NCBI RefSeq assembly: GCF_022539665.2
Contig: NC_081336.1
Location: forward strand, 7,602,778 to 7,666,777
DNA from: Daphnia carinata
Lineage: Eukaryota > Arthropoda > Branchiopoda > Diplostraca > Daphniidae
Direction: 5' to 3'
Length of the DNA stretch: 64,000 nucleotides
Part shown: in pieces, positions 36,601 through 47,152 of the stretch
Numbering within the stretch: position 1 is the first letter of the stretch
Layout of the letters: the number at the start of each line of letters is the position of its first letter
Made by a program: the position numbers and the translations under genes
Notes under the pieces: model-generated
What the model saw: only the letters and a program-made list of their open reading frames with translations
What the model was told of the DNA's origin: nothing
The model's database searches: none

Positions 36601-39600
36601 TTCTTTCCAATTTTGGCAACTGACCCAAAAATGTCCTTCAGCAATTCTCATTTAATTTTCTTTTCTTTCCCTCTTTTGAAAACAGAAAATTAAAAAAAAA
36701 AAATGAGAAAGGCAACAAAAAGACAAGGTATACCTGATAATCGGGCGATGAGGGTTCAATAGGCCGGGCAACCACCAGACGGACCTGAGTGCCCGACTGG
36801 CGCAAAACGGCCGCCACTTGCTCAGATCCCATTCCGCGTAAACTGACTTCGCCAATCTGAAGGATGTGATCTCCGCTCTGCAGACGTCCATCCTGACAAG
36901 ACAAATCAAATCAAAATGAGAAGAAATTCATTTTTCAAAAAGAAATGAATTGAAATGTATACTCGATCGGAGACTCCACCGGGCACGATGGTTTTGACCA
37001 CAACGCCCGTACTTCGGCCACCGATGATGCCGAAACCGAGTCCGGATCCATCGTTGATTAGATCGACCACTTCCACCTGGGCCCATTCCGTGTTCAGCTG
37101 TTTTAAATTCAAATAAAAAAAAAAAAAAAAAAACAAGACGACAAGAGGAAGAAAATCAATTAGACCATGTGACGCTTTGGAGAACAAGATAAAAGAGAAC
37201 CCCGAACAGCCACCACCACAACCAAAAATACAATCACGTGCGGGGAGTTAGAAGTGGGGCCCTTGTAAGTCGAGTCCCAGTTTCACAATATCGAAACGCT
37301 TCCTCACAATAAGATTTAAAAAAAAAAAAAAAAAATAAGAAAGTAAATAATAAAGGGGAGGGGGGGGGGGGAGATAAGGAGACGAAGTGCAATGAATCGT
37401 GTCTAATCTGCCCGGTTGGCACAAGTGACTCGAAAGTGGAAGGGGTTGCCCACCATCGAGACACGGACAGAACGGCGTATGCGTTAGACGCAAGGGCCAT
37501 TCAAATTCAAATTCAAATTCAAATTCAAATTCGTTTCTTATTTCTCTATTATTTTTTTTTTTAAAGCAAAAATAATGTACGATGTTCCTGGGCCAGCAGC
37601 CGGACTTCATTCGGCATAACCATGACCCTTTCGCCAAACTTTCTCCTTGCTGATGGCCAAAATGCCATCCGATGGATGCGTTTCATTTCCGCGCTCGAGT
37701 GCAAATTGTTTTCCAAGGCATTTTTCTAACGCGGCCCAAAAGTTAAACATCCAATTAAGGAATTGGCGCTTGCCGCTCATTAGCTAACGAGCTGACACTG
37801 TTAAAACATCGACACACTCCAGTCCGCATATTTTTTTTTTTTTTTTTAATAGCCTCACGTCACCTTTTCTTTCCTACACCGTGCAACTAAAAAAAAAAAA
37901 AAAAAAAAAAAAAAGGAGGTGGGGAGCCAAACTACCTTCCTTAAAAAAAAAAAAAAAAATCCAAAATATTTAAACTTCAAATAAAAAAAATAAAATGAAA
38001 GAAGAAGAAAAGGGAAAGGAAGAAGAGTAGTATTGCACACCACCATATCGGCTCCAGTCTTGGATGCGTCACTCAGGGCGGATGGCGAACGGCCAAGCAA
38101 AGTGGCTGCTAGATGAGTCGGTGTGATGATCTCGACCACGTCGACACCGTTCGTGTTCTTGATTGCGTCTGCTGCGACGTCGGCGGCCGGCTGTTGCTGG
38201 GGCGAAACGGACCGCGACGAGCCGCCGGCAGCACTGCGCTGGCTACTCTGACTACTCGGGCTGCGCGTGCTGTCGCTGTCCGGCGACAGCTGCTGCTGCT
38301 GCTGCTGCTGCCCTCCCTTCGTCGATTGCTGATGCTTTTCAACGTCCTCTTGTGTCCCGTCCTCTCCTCGTTCCGGCTGCAACTGTTGCTGCTGCTGGTG
38401 TGCCAATTCGATAATGGACGAAGGCTGTTGTTGTTGTTGCTGCTGTTGCTGTAGAGCGATGAGCGGGATGTGCGGCACCTCCGGGTTGACACCGCGAGCC
38501 ACTACCAAGTCGACGACGCCGCGAGCCCTCTGCAAGATCCCGATGGCCGCTTGGTGCGATATGGCCGCTTCCAGCACTTGTCCGTCAATCGCCAGAATTT
38601 GATCGCCCTCGGCCAGTCTACCATCTCTGTCACGAGCCAAACAAATGAATGAAAACAAACTCTCGCCAATGCCACATCAAACGAAACAGAATTAACTGCA
38701 AAATGCGTGTACATTTTAAATAAATAAATAATAAATAATAAAGAAAAAGAAACGAGGGCAAATGGCGCATCATGTAAAATATTCTTCCATCTTTTCGTAG
38801 CGAAAGGCAATACACCAACCTCTTCTCTTCTCTTTCTCTGCTCACGAAAAAACCTCTTTCGACACTCCCTGGCGGCCTATCGATCCTTCCCACTTTTCCT
38901 TTCTTCTCTTCTCTTTCTTCCCTTCCCTTTCCTTTCCTTTCCTTGTTTTGTTTTTGTTTTTCTGATTCGGGTAAAGAGAGCGAAGGCAAAACGATAGATA
39001 CATACGCAACGTAGAGTGTGTTGTTGTTGTTGTTGATGTTGCGTCTCCCATCCTCGATGGGTATGTACGCAGGGAAAAAAAAAAAAAAACCAAGAGAAAA
39101 AAAAAGGCTGCATCTTCTTTGACGAAAAGCCACGAAATTCAAGGCAACAAAAAGCATTCACAGACCAATTTTCGTTTTCGGCTTTCCATTTTTTTGCAGG
39201 GGGGAGCACCAACGAAGTCTACCGACGAGAAAGTCCCGCCACACATCGCAATTGATGGGAGGCAGAAATAGGGCCTATACATTACATTCCCCCCCCCCCC
39301 CCCCCGCCGTTTCGGACGTGACGGATCCTTGGCAAATCGCATCGTGTCACACTCCCCGTTTCGTTTTTTTTTTTTTTTTTTTTGCCTTTTCCTTACTCCA
39401 TAAAAAGAAACAAGAAAATTGGAAACAAACATGGCGGATATAGCCAAGCAGAAAGAATGATGATGATTCTCATCGTGTTTTGCGGTACAGACATGGGAAA
39501 TAACTTGTTCCGTTTTTTTTTTTTTTTTTCACTACGCTACTTAAGCAAAAACATTATGTCATGAAATTATGTAATAAGCAAGGCCCCTGTGGAATGAGGT

Positions 39601-40966
39601 GAGTGGAAATGCTGTTAACCCTCCCCCGCAAAGAAGAGACCAAACACAAAGACAGCGAGGGGGGGGGGGGGAGAGTCCATACTGGCAACGAAGAACAACG
39701 CAGAATTAAAAAAAAACAAAACAAAAAAAAAAAAAAAAAAAAAAAATTTACAAGAAGAAAGAACAAGCAAACATTGTGTTTATCCTTTCTTAACTCATCG
39801 ATAAAAAAAATAAATAAAAATAAAAATAAAATAAAGGTAGGGGGAGGGAAATCATGAGGCCCCGGTAACCAATCCAACAACAATAACACACAGTCTCTGT
39901 CGGCCGGACCAGTCATCCATCTTTTCCCAGTCCACATGCCTCCGCGCACTCTCTCTTCTCCTCCCATCCATCCTCACAAAATAATAAAAAAAAAATAAAT
40001 AAATAAATAAAAAAAAAGCAGGGAGGGAGAAAAAGAAAAAAAAAAGGTAAACAATGAGTTATGACGATGGACAAAATAAAAATAATGGCGTAGTTTTTAA
40101 TCAGTAAGTGGGAGGGTTGGAATTGTAGATTCTTTTTGTTGTTTTTTTTTCTTTATCCAGGACTGAAAAAGGGACGCTACGGCTGGATCGATTCATTGCG
40201 GTAGCTCCTTACTCCACCACGCAACGCGATCGATATTTCCTACACACACACACACAGACATAGAGAGAGAGATGGGGGCAAATGGCGACTGTTTAGCCTT
40301 AGTCCATATGGACGAAGTGCACAAGTACGAAACCCGCCCCCCCCCCCCTCCGGTTTGAAAATAGAAAAGGCCCTGCCCCTCCCCCATTGCAAAACGAAAA
40401 CAAACCTCTCGAAAATCCAGGTGGAATGTTCGAATAATGGATTATTCCAGCTTCACCGTAATTGGACGCAAAGAAACGGACGGGGGGGGGGGGGTCTCTC
40501 GTCTCACGTCCTTCTCTCTCTCTCTCTCTCGCGAAATCCAATTAAAACGCGGTGGTAGAGAAACTACATGGAACAGAACTACATGGAACACGAGTGGTTC
40601 TGTCAGAGTGGTAGCCTCCAGACAGAACCGAGTTACCCTTCTCCAATCCATTATTGTTCCTGCTTTTTTGTACCAGACATAAAATAGGCGACGACCACGA
40701 ACGGCCAAAGATCTTGCAGCTCCTTCAACACGAGTTCATCTCTTATTTTTCTTCCTCGTTCTTTTTTTTAAATTATTATTATTATTTACTTTGATCTCCC
40801 TTTTTTTCTCTTTTTTAAACTAATTTCCCTTCCAATTTTTCTTTCTTTCTTTCTTTGTGGCGAGTTTATGCCATTCTCCAAAGCAAAAAAAAAAGGGAGG
40901 AACTCGAAAAAAGAGAGAGGCACAATATCGATCTACAACGATGCGGAGCATTACACAAGAGGAGTC

Positions 40967-41007
<41 letters not shown>

Positions 41008-44000
41008 GAAGGAGCAAGCGCAAACATTAAGTCTACAAGAAGAGAGGCAAAAGAGGAGCGGCAGCTAGCTAGTTATTATCCAACAGAAAAGAAATACGAC
41101 AGATGCAAAAAAAAAAAAAAGGCAAACGAAATTAAAATTTTTTTTTCTTTCTTTTCCAAGAAAATAAGAAATGGATCCGCCTAATAAATCGCAACTGCCC
41201 GTATCTTTCACTTCCTGTTTCCGAATAGCCAATTTCTAGCGATAATCAAGTCGACCATAATCCCAAATTTTAAATCCAATCGAAGCAAAAATTGAAAAAT
41301 CGAAGAGAAGAAGAAGAAAAACAAAACGTTTTCTAACATCAGACAGCACGTGATGGCGCAACTATAAAAGGCCTTTCCGGCTAAAAGATAACGACGATCA
41401 AAAACATTTTCTTTTTAGTCGCGTCTCCCCCGCTTTCCTATGGACAATCTCTTCTGTCCCAGCGTCGCCATCCAGCAAGGTAATAACATTGTCGGCAATC
41501 TCTCTTTGTGTCTATACAATAAAAAAAAAAAGAGGAAGGGGGATGGGATAGCGTGCGCACCAAATCTAATTTTCCAAGTGTAATTCGATTCCAGTGGAAA
41601 AACAGAGCGCAACAAAAAAAAAAAAAAAAAAAAAACGAACGGCGGCCATTTTGCTCGACCCTCCTCCCCCTCCCCCACTTGGCAGAATAACAAAAGCATT
41701 TTGCTTAACATATGAATATTCATTAAAAAAAAAATTCTCTTTGCGTTATTACCACGAGACAACGAACGCTGCAACTTTTGAACGAATCCTCCCCCCCCCC
41801 CCCCCCCCCAAAAAAAAAAAAACAAAAAAAAAAAAAAAAAAAAAAAACCCACAAAAAATGGAACGAGGTCACATCAACCGGAGTTTATTGATCAAGCAAA
41901 CGGAATTGCTGGATCATTTCAGTCAAGCCAGACATGGATGGTATCCCCCCCCCCCTCCTTTCCTTTTTCTTTAGCCCCAACGATTCGCATTGCAGACCGC
42001 TTTGAAATTCGTTAGCAACGCAAATGTTGGCTTCTATTCTTTCTATTTCTCTCTTCTTCTTTTTTTTTCTATCATTTCCGCCCGTTGAGTTCATCGTGAG
42101 GGCATTGTCCGTTTGGCTTTTTACCAGTTCACTGCGTTCGCTTCAAGCAAATGTGAACCATCCGGGTTGAGCGAAAAAAAAAAAAGAAAAGAACGAAGGG
42201 CACGGAGGAGGAAAAAGAAGAAGAGATAAGAATCAATAACGACATCCCAAAAAAAAAAAAAAAAAAAAATCCAAAACCGCCTTTGGTCTTTTATTATTCC
42301 TCCTTCTGCTTCCATTGACCAACTTCCAGTTTCAAATTCTTTTTGTGCTAATCATCAACTTGAATTCATTTCATTCCCCCCCCCCCCCACAAAAAAAAAA
42401 AAAAAAAAAATCTTCAATTTAGAACCTCGACGGATCCAAAGAAAATTGATTTCAAAATTAAATAATAAAAAAAACAAACAAAAAAAACAAACAAACAACG
42501 GTCACTGGGCAGAGACCGGTATCCATGTAGGACATAACAAATCGATTCAACTTGTAGCGCCGACTGCGGAAACGAGCGTCTTTTTACCCCGAGACGCTTC
42601 TTCCCACGACACAAAGTCAACGCTCCCCCCCCCCCCCCCAAAAAAAAATCCCGGTCTACACTCCCGTTCAACCCCGCATTCCCCCCCCCCGCCGTCCTTC
42701 GATAACAGGAAAAGCGTACAGATTATGAGCGCACGTAATGGAATGCCCACACCATGGCCGATGGTACAACGAGGCAATCCAGCATAAAAACTATCCAAAA
42801 CAGCCATTTTTGAATTTGAATAGCAACGTGTTCGTGAGACTTTTTCAAAAAAAAAAAAAAAAGGGATAGGCTGAGTGAGGTTGCAGAACCCTTGCAGACC
42901 GAGTCCGGGCTATTTATCTATTTAGATGTGTTAAATATTTTCGTTCGGATTTTCTTTTTTTTTTTTGTGCAACGACAATAGAAAAAAAAAACAGCAGCAG
43001 CAAAACGCCACCACTTTTCAAAAAAGCTGATGGTTCGTGTCGGCGCTGTTTTGTTTCCTTTTTTGCGCCTGCGTTCGTTCGCCAGTTGTGGCTCGTGTGT
43101 TCGGCGAGAACGGCAACTGTCGTCACGAGCGCGCCGCAACATTGCGCTGCCACGCGAAAAATAACAACAATAAAAAAGCAACGGATGGCAAACTGTTAGG
43201 GATACACACGCACAGCTTATGAAGCTTTTAACCTCCCGGCCACCACGAGAAACTTGGCCAACCAAATGTACTACGATTTTTTTTTTTTTTTTTTGTTATT
43301 ATTGCAAGAAAATCAAAGAAAACGAGATAACAATAAGCTGGTCCTCACTGGAAGAGGGGAAAAAAAAAAATAAATAAATAAATACCTATCGATCGGTTTG
43401 CTCGTGCGCCGGCTTTTTCCACCAGTTGTTGTTCGGGGGAGGTAGGTGATGGGCACAGAAAAAAAAACAAAACAAAAAAACACTCGATTTAAATTTTCTC
43501 AATTCAAATGAGAAAAAAGAAAACAAAAATCACGTGTTTTTTTTTGTTTTTTCTCTACTCTTTTCACTTCAATTTTTATTTTTCTTGTGGACGATGATAA
43601 CACGGATCGGATTTAGCCGGCGCGGATTTGAAAAGAAGCACGAGGAGCGAGTGCTGTTCAACTTTTTTTTTCCCACGGTTCCCCCTCCCTCCCCCCCCCC
43701 TGGATGAGCTTCTTTAATATTTCCTTCAAATTTGCCGATCTGTTTTTTAGTCTTTGTGCGAGAAAAGAAAGGTGGAAGTGGCCGCTACAAGGGCGACGGC
43801 CCGCGATGTTCTCTCAACGCCATTGACCGTGGACGAAAGAGAAAATAGTCGTGCGCGAGATCAATAGATGAACGAGATGAGGTTGTGTGGAACATTTGGC
43901 GCAGCCATCAGCGGGGGCGAAAACACACACGCACAAAAAACGACACGTACACGTCCGTGAAACACCAAAGAAATTTTTTTTTTTTTTTAAAAGCCCCTAT

Positions 44001-45944
44001 CGAAGCTCCAAATGAATGGGCACACACACACACGTCTGGTCACTAAAGAGAGTCAAGATGATTGCCTATCGAAAGAGGCCCTCCACACACTTCTTTGTTT
44101 GTCTCTTCTCAATTCCTTTTGTTTTTGTTTTTTTTAGCGCACTAGAAAAACCCGCATCGAAACGAAACGAGACGCCATTGGAGGAAATAAAAATTGAAAA
44201 AAGGAAAAAAAAACAAAAACAAAACAGAAATGTAGAATCACACAGGGAACAATCCGTGAGGTATGGGCGGTGCGAGGACGTCGACGGGCGTCGGCATGTC
44301 GACGCTATCACAGACCCCGATCGCTCAAGGACTTGGAGCTCGACTGCGCCCGACAGCCCCGATGGCTGCTATCCTACGAGTTTGCGCAAAACATTCGCTT
44401 CTTCACGGCACGACATTTGACTGCGTTTCTGCATCGGCGACCTCAGCGCCTCACGTTGGACGTTTTCAAACTCGATGTCTACGAGTGGGATTTTCTTTTT
44501 CAAAGATCCTGGGCTTTCACGTGCACGAAACATGCGCGATCTCAACGCTCTTTGTCAACAAACGATCTCGCTGGCCGAAAATAATAAATAAGACAACGTC
44601 TTGTTTACTTTTTTTTGGGCGAATGGAGAGAAAAAAAAAAGGGGGGGGGGAATGCAAGCCAACAAAAGGAGTAGGGACTCTTCAATGTGCGGACGGATTT
44701 CCATTGTAAAAAGAAAAAGAAGGGCATGTGAAAGACGTAGTTTGTCGTTGCCAACGACGTCGGATGAAAAGAATGCGCTCGAAATGTTCGTACACACAAA
44801 ATATTGAAGGGTGTGGTATCCTACCTTCCCGCAATTCCTGTGGGTTGGATCTCCTGCACGAAGATACCCAAGTCGCCTTTGTGATCCGATCTCAATCCAA
44901 CGACGCTGAATCCGAGGCTTTGTCCTTCCGGCTTGTTCAGCTAAAAGAAAAAAAGTAACAAACTGTAGTTTTTCTCCCTTTAAATATAAAAAAAAAAAAT
45001 AGAAATGGAACAAAGGGGAGATCGAAAGGGAAGAAAGACTTATTGATTCAACTGGAACGAAGGCGAGTTGAGGACTTTGGGGACTCGTAGAGAGCACTTC
45101 ATTTAAACTTCAAACTCTCGGACTCTTTTCACGCATCACGTCAAAAGACCAAATTACACACGCTGTTTTCAATCAAATTCTGCTGATCAATGTTCCGGGC
45201 CAAAAAGCACGCTCCTCCTTTACGAAACCGCCAGAAAGGAGATTACATGCATCACGATTTATGAATATTATCTTCGCAACTCCTCGACAGAGCGCTTGTA
45301 GAAGAGGGGGGCACTCGAACTTTCAAGACTTGAGTTTGACGAATAGGAGAAATGGCTGGTCAAAAGGCATCGAAATGCTCTGTCGATGTACCGTATTTTA
45401 TTTACCTGAATTGCGATGATTTCTCTCTTTGCGGCCGCTTGCAATATAGACTGTTGAAAGGCGGCCGCGGTTTTAGCCACTTCTCTTTTGTGGGTTTCTG
45501 GGGATACTGTTGACTGCTTGGATGAACTTGCATTACTCAGAGCAGGGCTTGACTTTCCTCCTTTTGTTTTAGACGAGATCCTACGGTGAGTTTGGAGGAT
45601 GTTTTGGTTGACAACAAGGGTGCCTGTCTTGTCAATATCAAAGTCACTAGGCAGAAGGGATGGGTGATGCACAAGATGTTGATTCAATTCCTCAAGAGAA
45701 TCTTCCAGCTTTAAGATGTTCCTCAGTACAGGGTTCTGTAGAAGGCTGGTGAGCAGATCCAAGTCGGCTTGAACTTGAGAGGCCACACCATTTCCTTCGT
45801 CGTTGGCTGCAACCCTTTGTTGGACTCGCTCAAGAAGAGCAAGGGCCCGTTTGGCATCTACAGTCAAAGAGAAAACCAATAAAATGCTAGTGGATTCTAT
45901 CTGCGGATGGAGTAATCGCTCAAATCACCTGATGTTACGGGCAT
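16425..45944 (-). CDS. MPDZ: MUPP1/Patj-type multi-PDZ scaffold (L27 plus 12 PDZ domains)
   Basis: Thirty-two joined exons encode about 2,594 residues over 29.5 kb; a further stop-bearing exon (32907-32461) is listed separately. The order is an N-terminal L27 domain, then PDZ domains starting near residues 157, 390, 620, 872, 1052, 1264, 1536, 1788, 1915, 2232, 2325 and 2510. Most carboxylate-binding loops read GLGF, GLGI, GLGL or SLGI. Domain order and linkers (DEFGY before PDZ8; [11 protein letters not shown]-like helix in PDZ6) follow vertebrate MUPP1, but the counterpart of its twelfth PDZ is absent, so the last domain here equals MUPP1 PDZ13. L27 of this family binds PALS1/Stardust and the PDZ domains collect junctional and membrane proteins at the apical side. 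Start ATG gives MPVTSDAKRAL, aligned with the MUPP1 N-terminus. Patj is an equally fair name. Confidence 0.95.
17942..19250 (-). other. PDZ scaffold exons 29-31: long Ser/Ala linker, PDZ10 and PDZ11
   Basis: Exons 19250-18532, 18405-18097 and 18034-17942. A low-complexity Ser/Ala/Pro linker of about 215 residues leads into PDZ10 ([39 protein letters not shown]) and PDZ11 ([37 protein letters not shown]). Both match MUPP1 PDZ10 and PDZ11. The exon 29/30 join falls after GGSDTLL. Confidence 0.92.
20132..20632 (-). other. PDZ scaffold exons 26-28: PDZ9
   Basis: Exons 20632-20531, 20436-20365 and 20228-20132. PDZ9 begins LRIITLKK in exon 25 and continues [38 protein letters not shown] and [18 protein letters not shown]. 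Exon 27 is only 72 bp and its acceptor follows AAAAAAAAG. Confidence 0.88.
23091..23372. repeat. Homopolymer cluster: G21, C18 and T18 within 280 bp
   Basis: G at 23091-23111, C at 23335-23352 and T at 23355-23372, with a CA dinucleotide run in between. All lie in the intron between exons 24 and 25. Such tracts also challenge sequencing, so exact lengths may be approximate. Confidence 0.85.
24132..24160. repeat. Perfect 10-bp hairpin in the intron between exons 24 and 25
   Basis: GAGTCCAACC (24132-24141) and GGTTGGACTC (24151-24160) are exact reverse complements with a 9-base loop. An outer pair CATCCG (24114-24119) and CGGATG (24167-24172) could extend it with an internal loop. The core is unusually GC-rich for this intron. 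It could be a cruciform-prone palindrome, a structured RNA or the tip of an old inverted repeat. Confidence 0.75.
24201..24222. repeat. GA dinucleotide repeat
   Basis: Eleven GA units, 40 bp from the hairpin. Confidence 0.9.
24917..26238 (-). other. PDZ scaffold exons 18-22: linker and PDZ7
   Basis: Exons 26238-25917, 25820-25656, 25527-25432, 25349-25224 and 25135-24917. PDZ7 covers exons 19-21 ([58 protein letters not shown]), corresponding to MUPP1 PDZ7. Exon 22 is a linker. Its acceptor follows a run of 15 A on the gene strand. Confidence 0.9.
28737..28764. repeat. TAAG tetranucleotide repeat (7 units)
   Basis: Seven perfect copies in the intron after exon 17. Confidence 0.9.
28821..31637 (-). 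other. PDZ scaffold exons 15-17: Ser-rich linker and PDZ6
   Basis: Exons 31637-31545, 29537-29077 and 28964-28821. Exon 15 is almost all Ser, Arg and Glu. Exon 16 holds PDZ6 ([49 protein letters not shown]), which continues as IVYIPAGD in exon 17, as in MUPP1 PDZ6. The acceptor of exon 16 (AATACAAG) is weak but the phase fits. Confidence 0.88.
32461..32907 (-). other. Stop-bearing internal exon of the PDZ scaffold (alternative 3' terminal exon)
   Basis: The frame opens after a good acceptor (CCCCCTCGCAG) in phase with exon 13. It runs 148 codons to TGA with no plausible donor. It encodes IIDEVELM, about ten Glu, a long Asp/Glu-rich region with [12 protein letters not shown], then a Pro-rich end finishing TISPF. 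Used after exon 13 it would give a protein of about 1,311 residues with L27 and five PDZ domains. Skipped, exon 13 joins exon 15 in frame. The acidic low-complexity content and clean frame argue for real coding sequence. Its use as a terminal exon is inferred. Confidence 0.65.
33048..33090. repeat. TAG/CAG trinucleotide repeat
   Basis: (TAG)n with two CAG interruptions, in the intron after exon 13. Confidence 0.9.
33380..34081 (-). other. PDZ scaffold exons 12-13: PDZ5, with a GC donor
   Basis: Exons 34081-33839 and 33652-33380. PDZ5 reads [19 protein letters not shown], then [30 protein letters not shown]. The acceptor of exon 13 follows 30 or more A rather than pyrimidines. Its donor is CAG|GCAAGT, so the next intron is of the GC-AG type. 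Confidence 0.9.
33654..33687. repeat. Poly(T) run of about 34 (poly(A) on the gene strand)
   Basis: The longest homopolymer in the window. It abuts the 3' splice site of PDZ scaffold exon 13. Confidence 0.9.
34218..34914 (-). other. PDZ scaffold exons 10-11: PDZ4
   Basis: Exons 34914-34752 and 34606-34218. PDZ4 starts at [23 protein letters not shown] and contains [19 protein letters not shown] and [15 protein letters not shown], nearly identical to MUPP1 PDZ4. This is one of the best conserved parts of the protein. Confidence 0.92.
35023..36169 (-). other. PDZ scaffold exons 7-9: PDZ3 and flanking linkers
   Basis: Exons 36169-35936, 35841-35601 and 35507-35023. PDZ3 spans exons 8-9 ([25 protein letters not shown], then [30 protein letters not shown]). 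Exon 9 ends in a Pro-rich linker followed by an acidic, Gln-rich one. Confidence 0.9.
36734..37097 (-). other. PDZ scaffold exons 5-6: PDZ2
   Basis: Exons 37097-36963 and 36892-36734. The domain reads [34 protein letters not shown], then [21 protein letters not shown]. This is very close to MUPP1 PDZ2. The split falls before DGRL, the same place as in PDZ1. Confidence 0.92.
37501..37532. repeat. TCAAAT hexamer repeat in intron 4
   Basis: Five and a third head-to-tail copies of TCAAAT. Confidence 0.9.
38290..38452 (-). repeat. CAG/CAA repeats encoding poly-Gln tracts
   Basis: CTG/TTG triplets on the plus strand (near 38290-38310, 38380-38398 and 38424-38452) encode runs of 5-9 Gln in the linker after PDZ1. 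Mixed CAG and CAA codons limit slippage, but the tracts are likely polymorphic in length. Confidence 0.85.
40562..40629. repeat. Direct repeat plus 9-bp perfect inverted repeat in intron 3
   Basis: AACTACATGGAACA occurs twice in tandem near 40562-40591. It is followed by GGTTCTGTC (40596-40604) and its perfect complement GACAGAACC (40621-40629), with a 16-base loop. GAGT flanks the hairpin on both sides. It is not a tRNA: no acceptor or T-arm can be built. Confidence 0.7.
45406..45944 (-). other. PDZ scaffold exons 1-2: start and L27 domain
   Basis: Exon 1 (45944-45929) encodes only MPVTS plus one base; exon 2 (45857-45406) encodes the L27 helices ([39 protein letters not shown]) and a Ser-rich linker. 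The L27 domain should dimerise with that of PALS1/Stardust. The short first exon is supported by phase and by alignment with MUPP1, but no transcript is available here. Confidence 0.85.
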
Positions 45945-47152
45945 TCCCACAGCGTTTCAATACACGCGGCTATTCACCTTCGTGAAGCCTTGAAGAGAGA
46001 ATTATACTACAATTAAATAACGACGTACACACGTTTTCTACTATAACAGATAACGTACCTCACAACGAATCGAACTGAAAACGAAACGTAAAAAAGTGAC
46101 AAAAGAAATAAAAGAAAAAAACAAAAAAAAACAACGTTAATTCAACATAAGAGTTCGGGCGCCCTCCCAAAAAAAGCCAACACACGGGAGTGAATGAAAA
46201 AATGCACCTGTTTTCGTATTCTAAGCCACAGGCCAGACAAAAGGAATTCCTATCTGCGCATATTTACACAGCGCTCTAATTCGTTGCAGCGGAATTCTTT
46301 GAAGCTATTTGATAAGCTTTTCATAATTAACATGCATAGTGTTTAATGTTCAGACATAATGTTCAACCTAAGTGTATATTTAATTAACATGAATCTATTT
46401 GAATAATTTATCATCATTTTATTTTGAAGATTTATGGTAATTTTATTAGATTTTATGGAAAGAAATACTTCAAATGAATGTGGTACCAATATCTTCCACA
46501 AGATGACAGCACAGAAGGCCACTAAACTGATAAACAAAAAGGTGGCCTGAAATAGAAGACAGGTACGTCCCGCATTCCTTTCGACTCCGACGTTGTCATA
46601 CACAGGACTGCACAAATCACCTCCGTGTCTAATCTCGTTAGCACTCCCCCCACCCCACCTTCTTTTTTTCCTTCTTGTCTGGCTTGTCCCTTTGCTTTTT
46701 TCCTCCCAACTAACTGCGCTTTTCGTGCAAGCCCATCTAAGCGTGTATCGTCCTCCAAACTTCCTGACACTGTATAACAGTCGCATCAAAGCTTAAGAGA
46801 ACGCACCCACTCAGCAATTTTTCTTCGTTTTTTCTTTATATCGCCTGAAGCAAAAGTTATTGCACGAATATCAGAAAACTTCAGGCTTTTCTTCCCACTT
46901 GGCCATGCATGTAAGAAAAACGGCTAGAATATTCCTCCCTTCTTTTACAAGCTCTCTCTCTCTCTTTTCTAACAGCGTTGCATACAGTAAGTCCATCATG
47001 GTATGTATTTAACGTCTATATAATCCGGCCTCGTGACAACAGCAATAAATCGATTTCAATTTTCAAAAGGACATATACAGCATTATGTGTGGCAGAAAAG
47101 GAGAGACACAAAAGAGGATTTTCGACGCAAAGGGAAATGTGTCCACGATAGA
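45945..47152. other. Spacer between the Dscam paralogue and the PDZ scaffold
   Basis: About 1.2 kb between two genes on the same strand. It must hold the 3' UTR of the Dscam paralogue and the promoter and any untranslated 5' exon of the PDZ gene. AATAAA on the gene strand occurs at 46418-46423 and 46442-46447 as possible poly(A) signals. No coding region recognised. Confidence 0.5.

Larger units (their letters stand above)
38044..44940 (-). other. PDZ scaffold exons 3-4: PDZ1 and Gln-rich linker, split by a 6.2 kb intron
   Basis: Exon 3 (44940-44825) carries the first half of PDZ1 ([24 protein letters not shown]). Exon 4 (38626-38044) carries the second half ([16 protein letters not shown]) and a linker with three Gln tracts. 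The 6,198 bp intron between them is the largest in the window and contains no exon I recognise. The donor of exon 4 could be three bases further on (GTGGTG or GTGTGC), adding one Val. Confidence 0.88.

Noticed and set aside
40554-40650. tRNA-like segment with a hairpin in intron 3
   Set aside because: Only one stem forms. There is no acceptor stem, T-arm or B-box sequence.
44263-44709. Plus-strand 148-residue frame in intron 3
   Set aside because: It has no recognisable domain, ends in low-complexity sequence and has no supporting splice or poly(A) signals.
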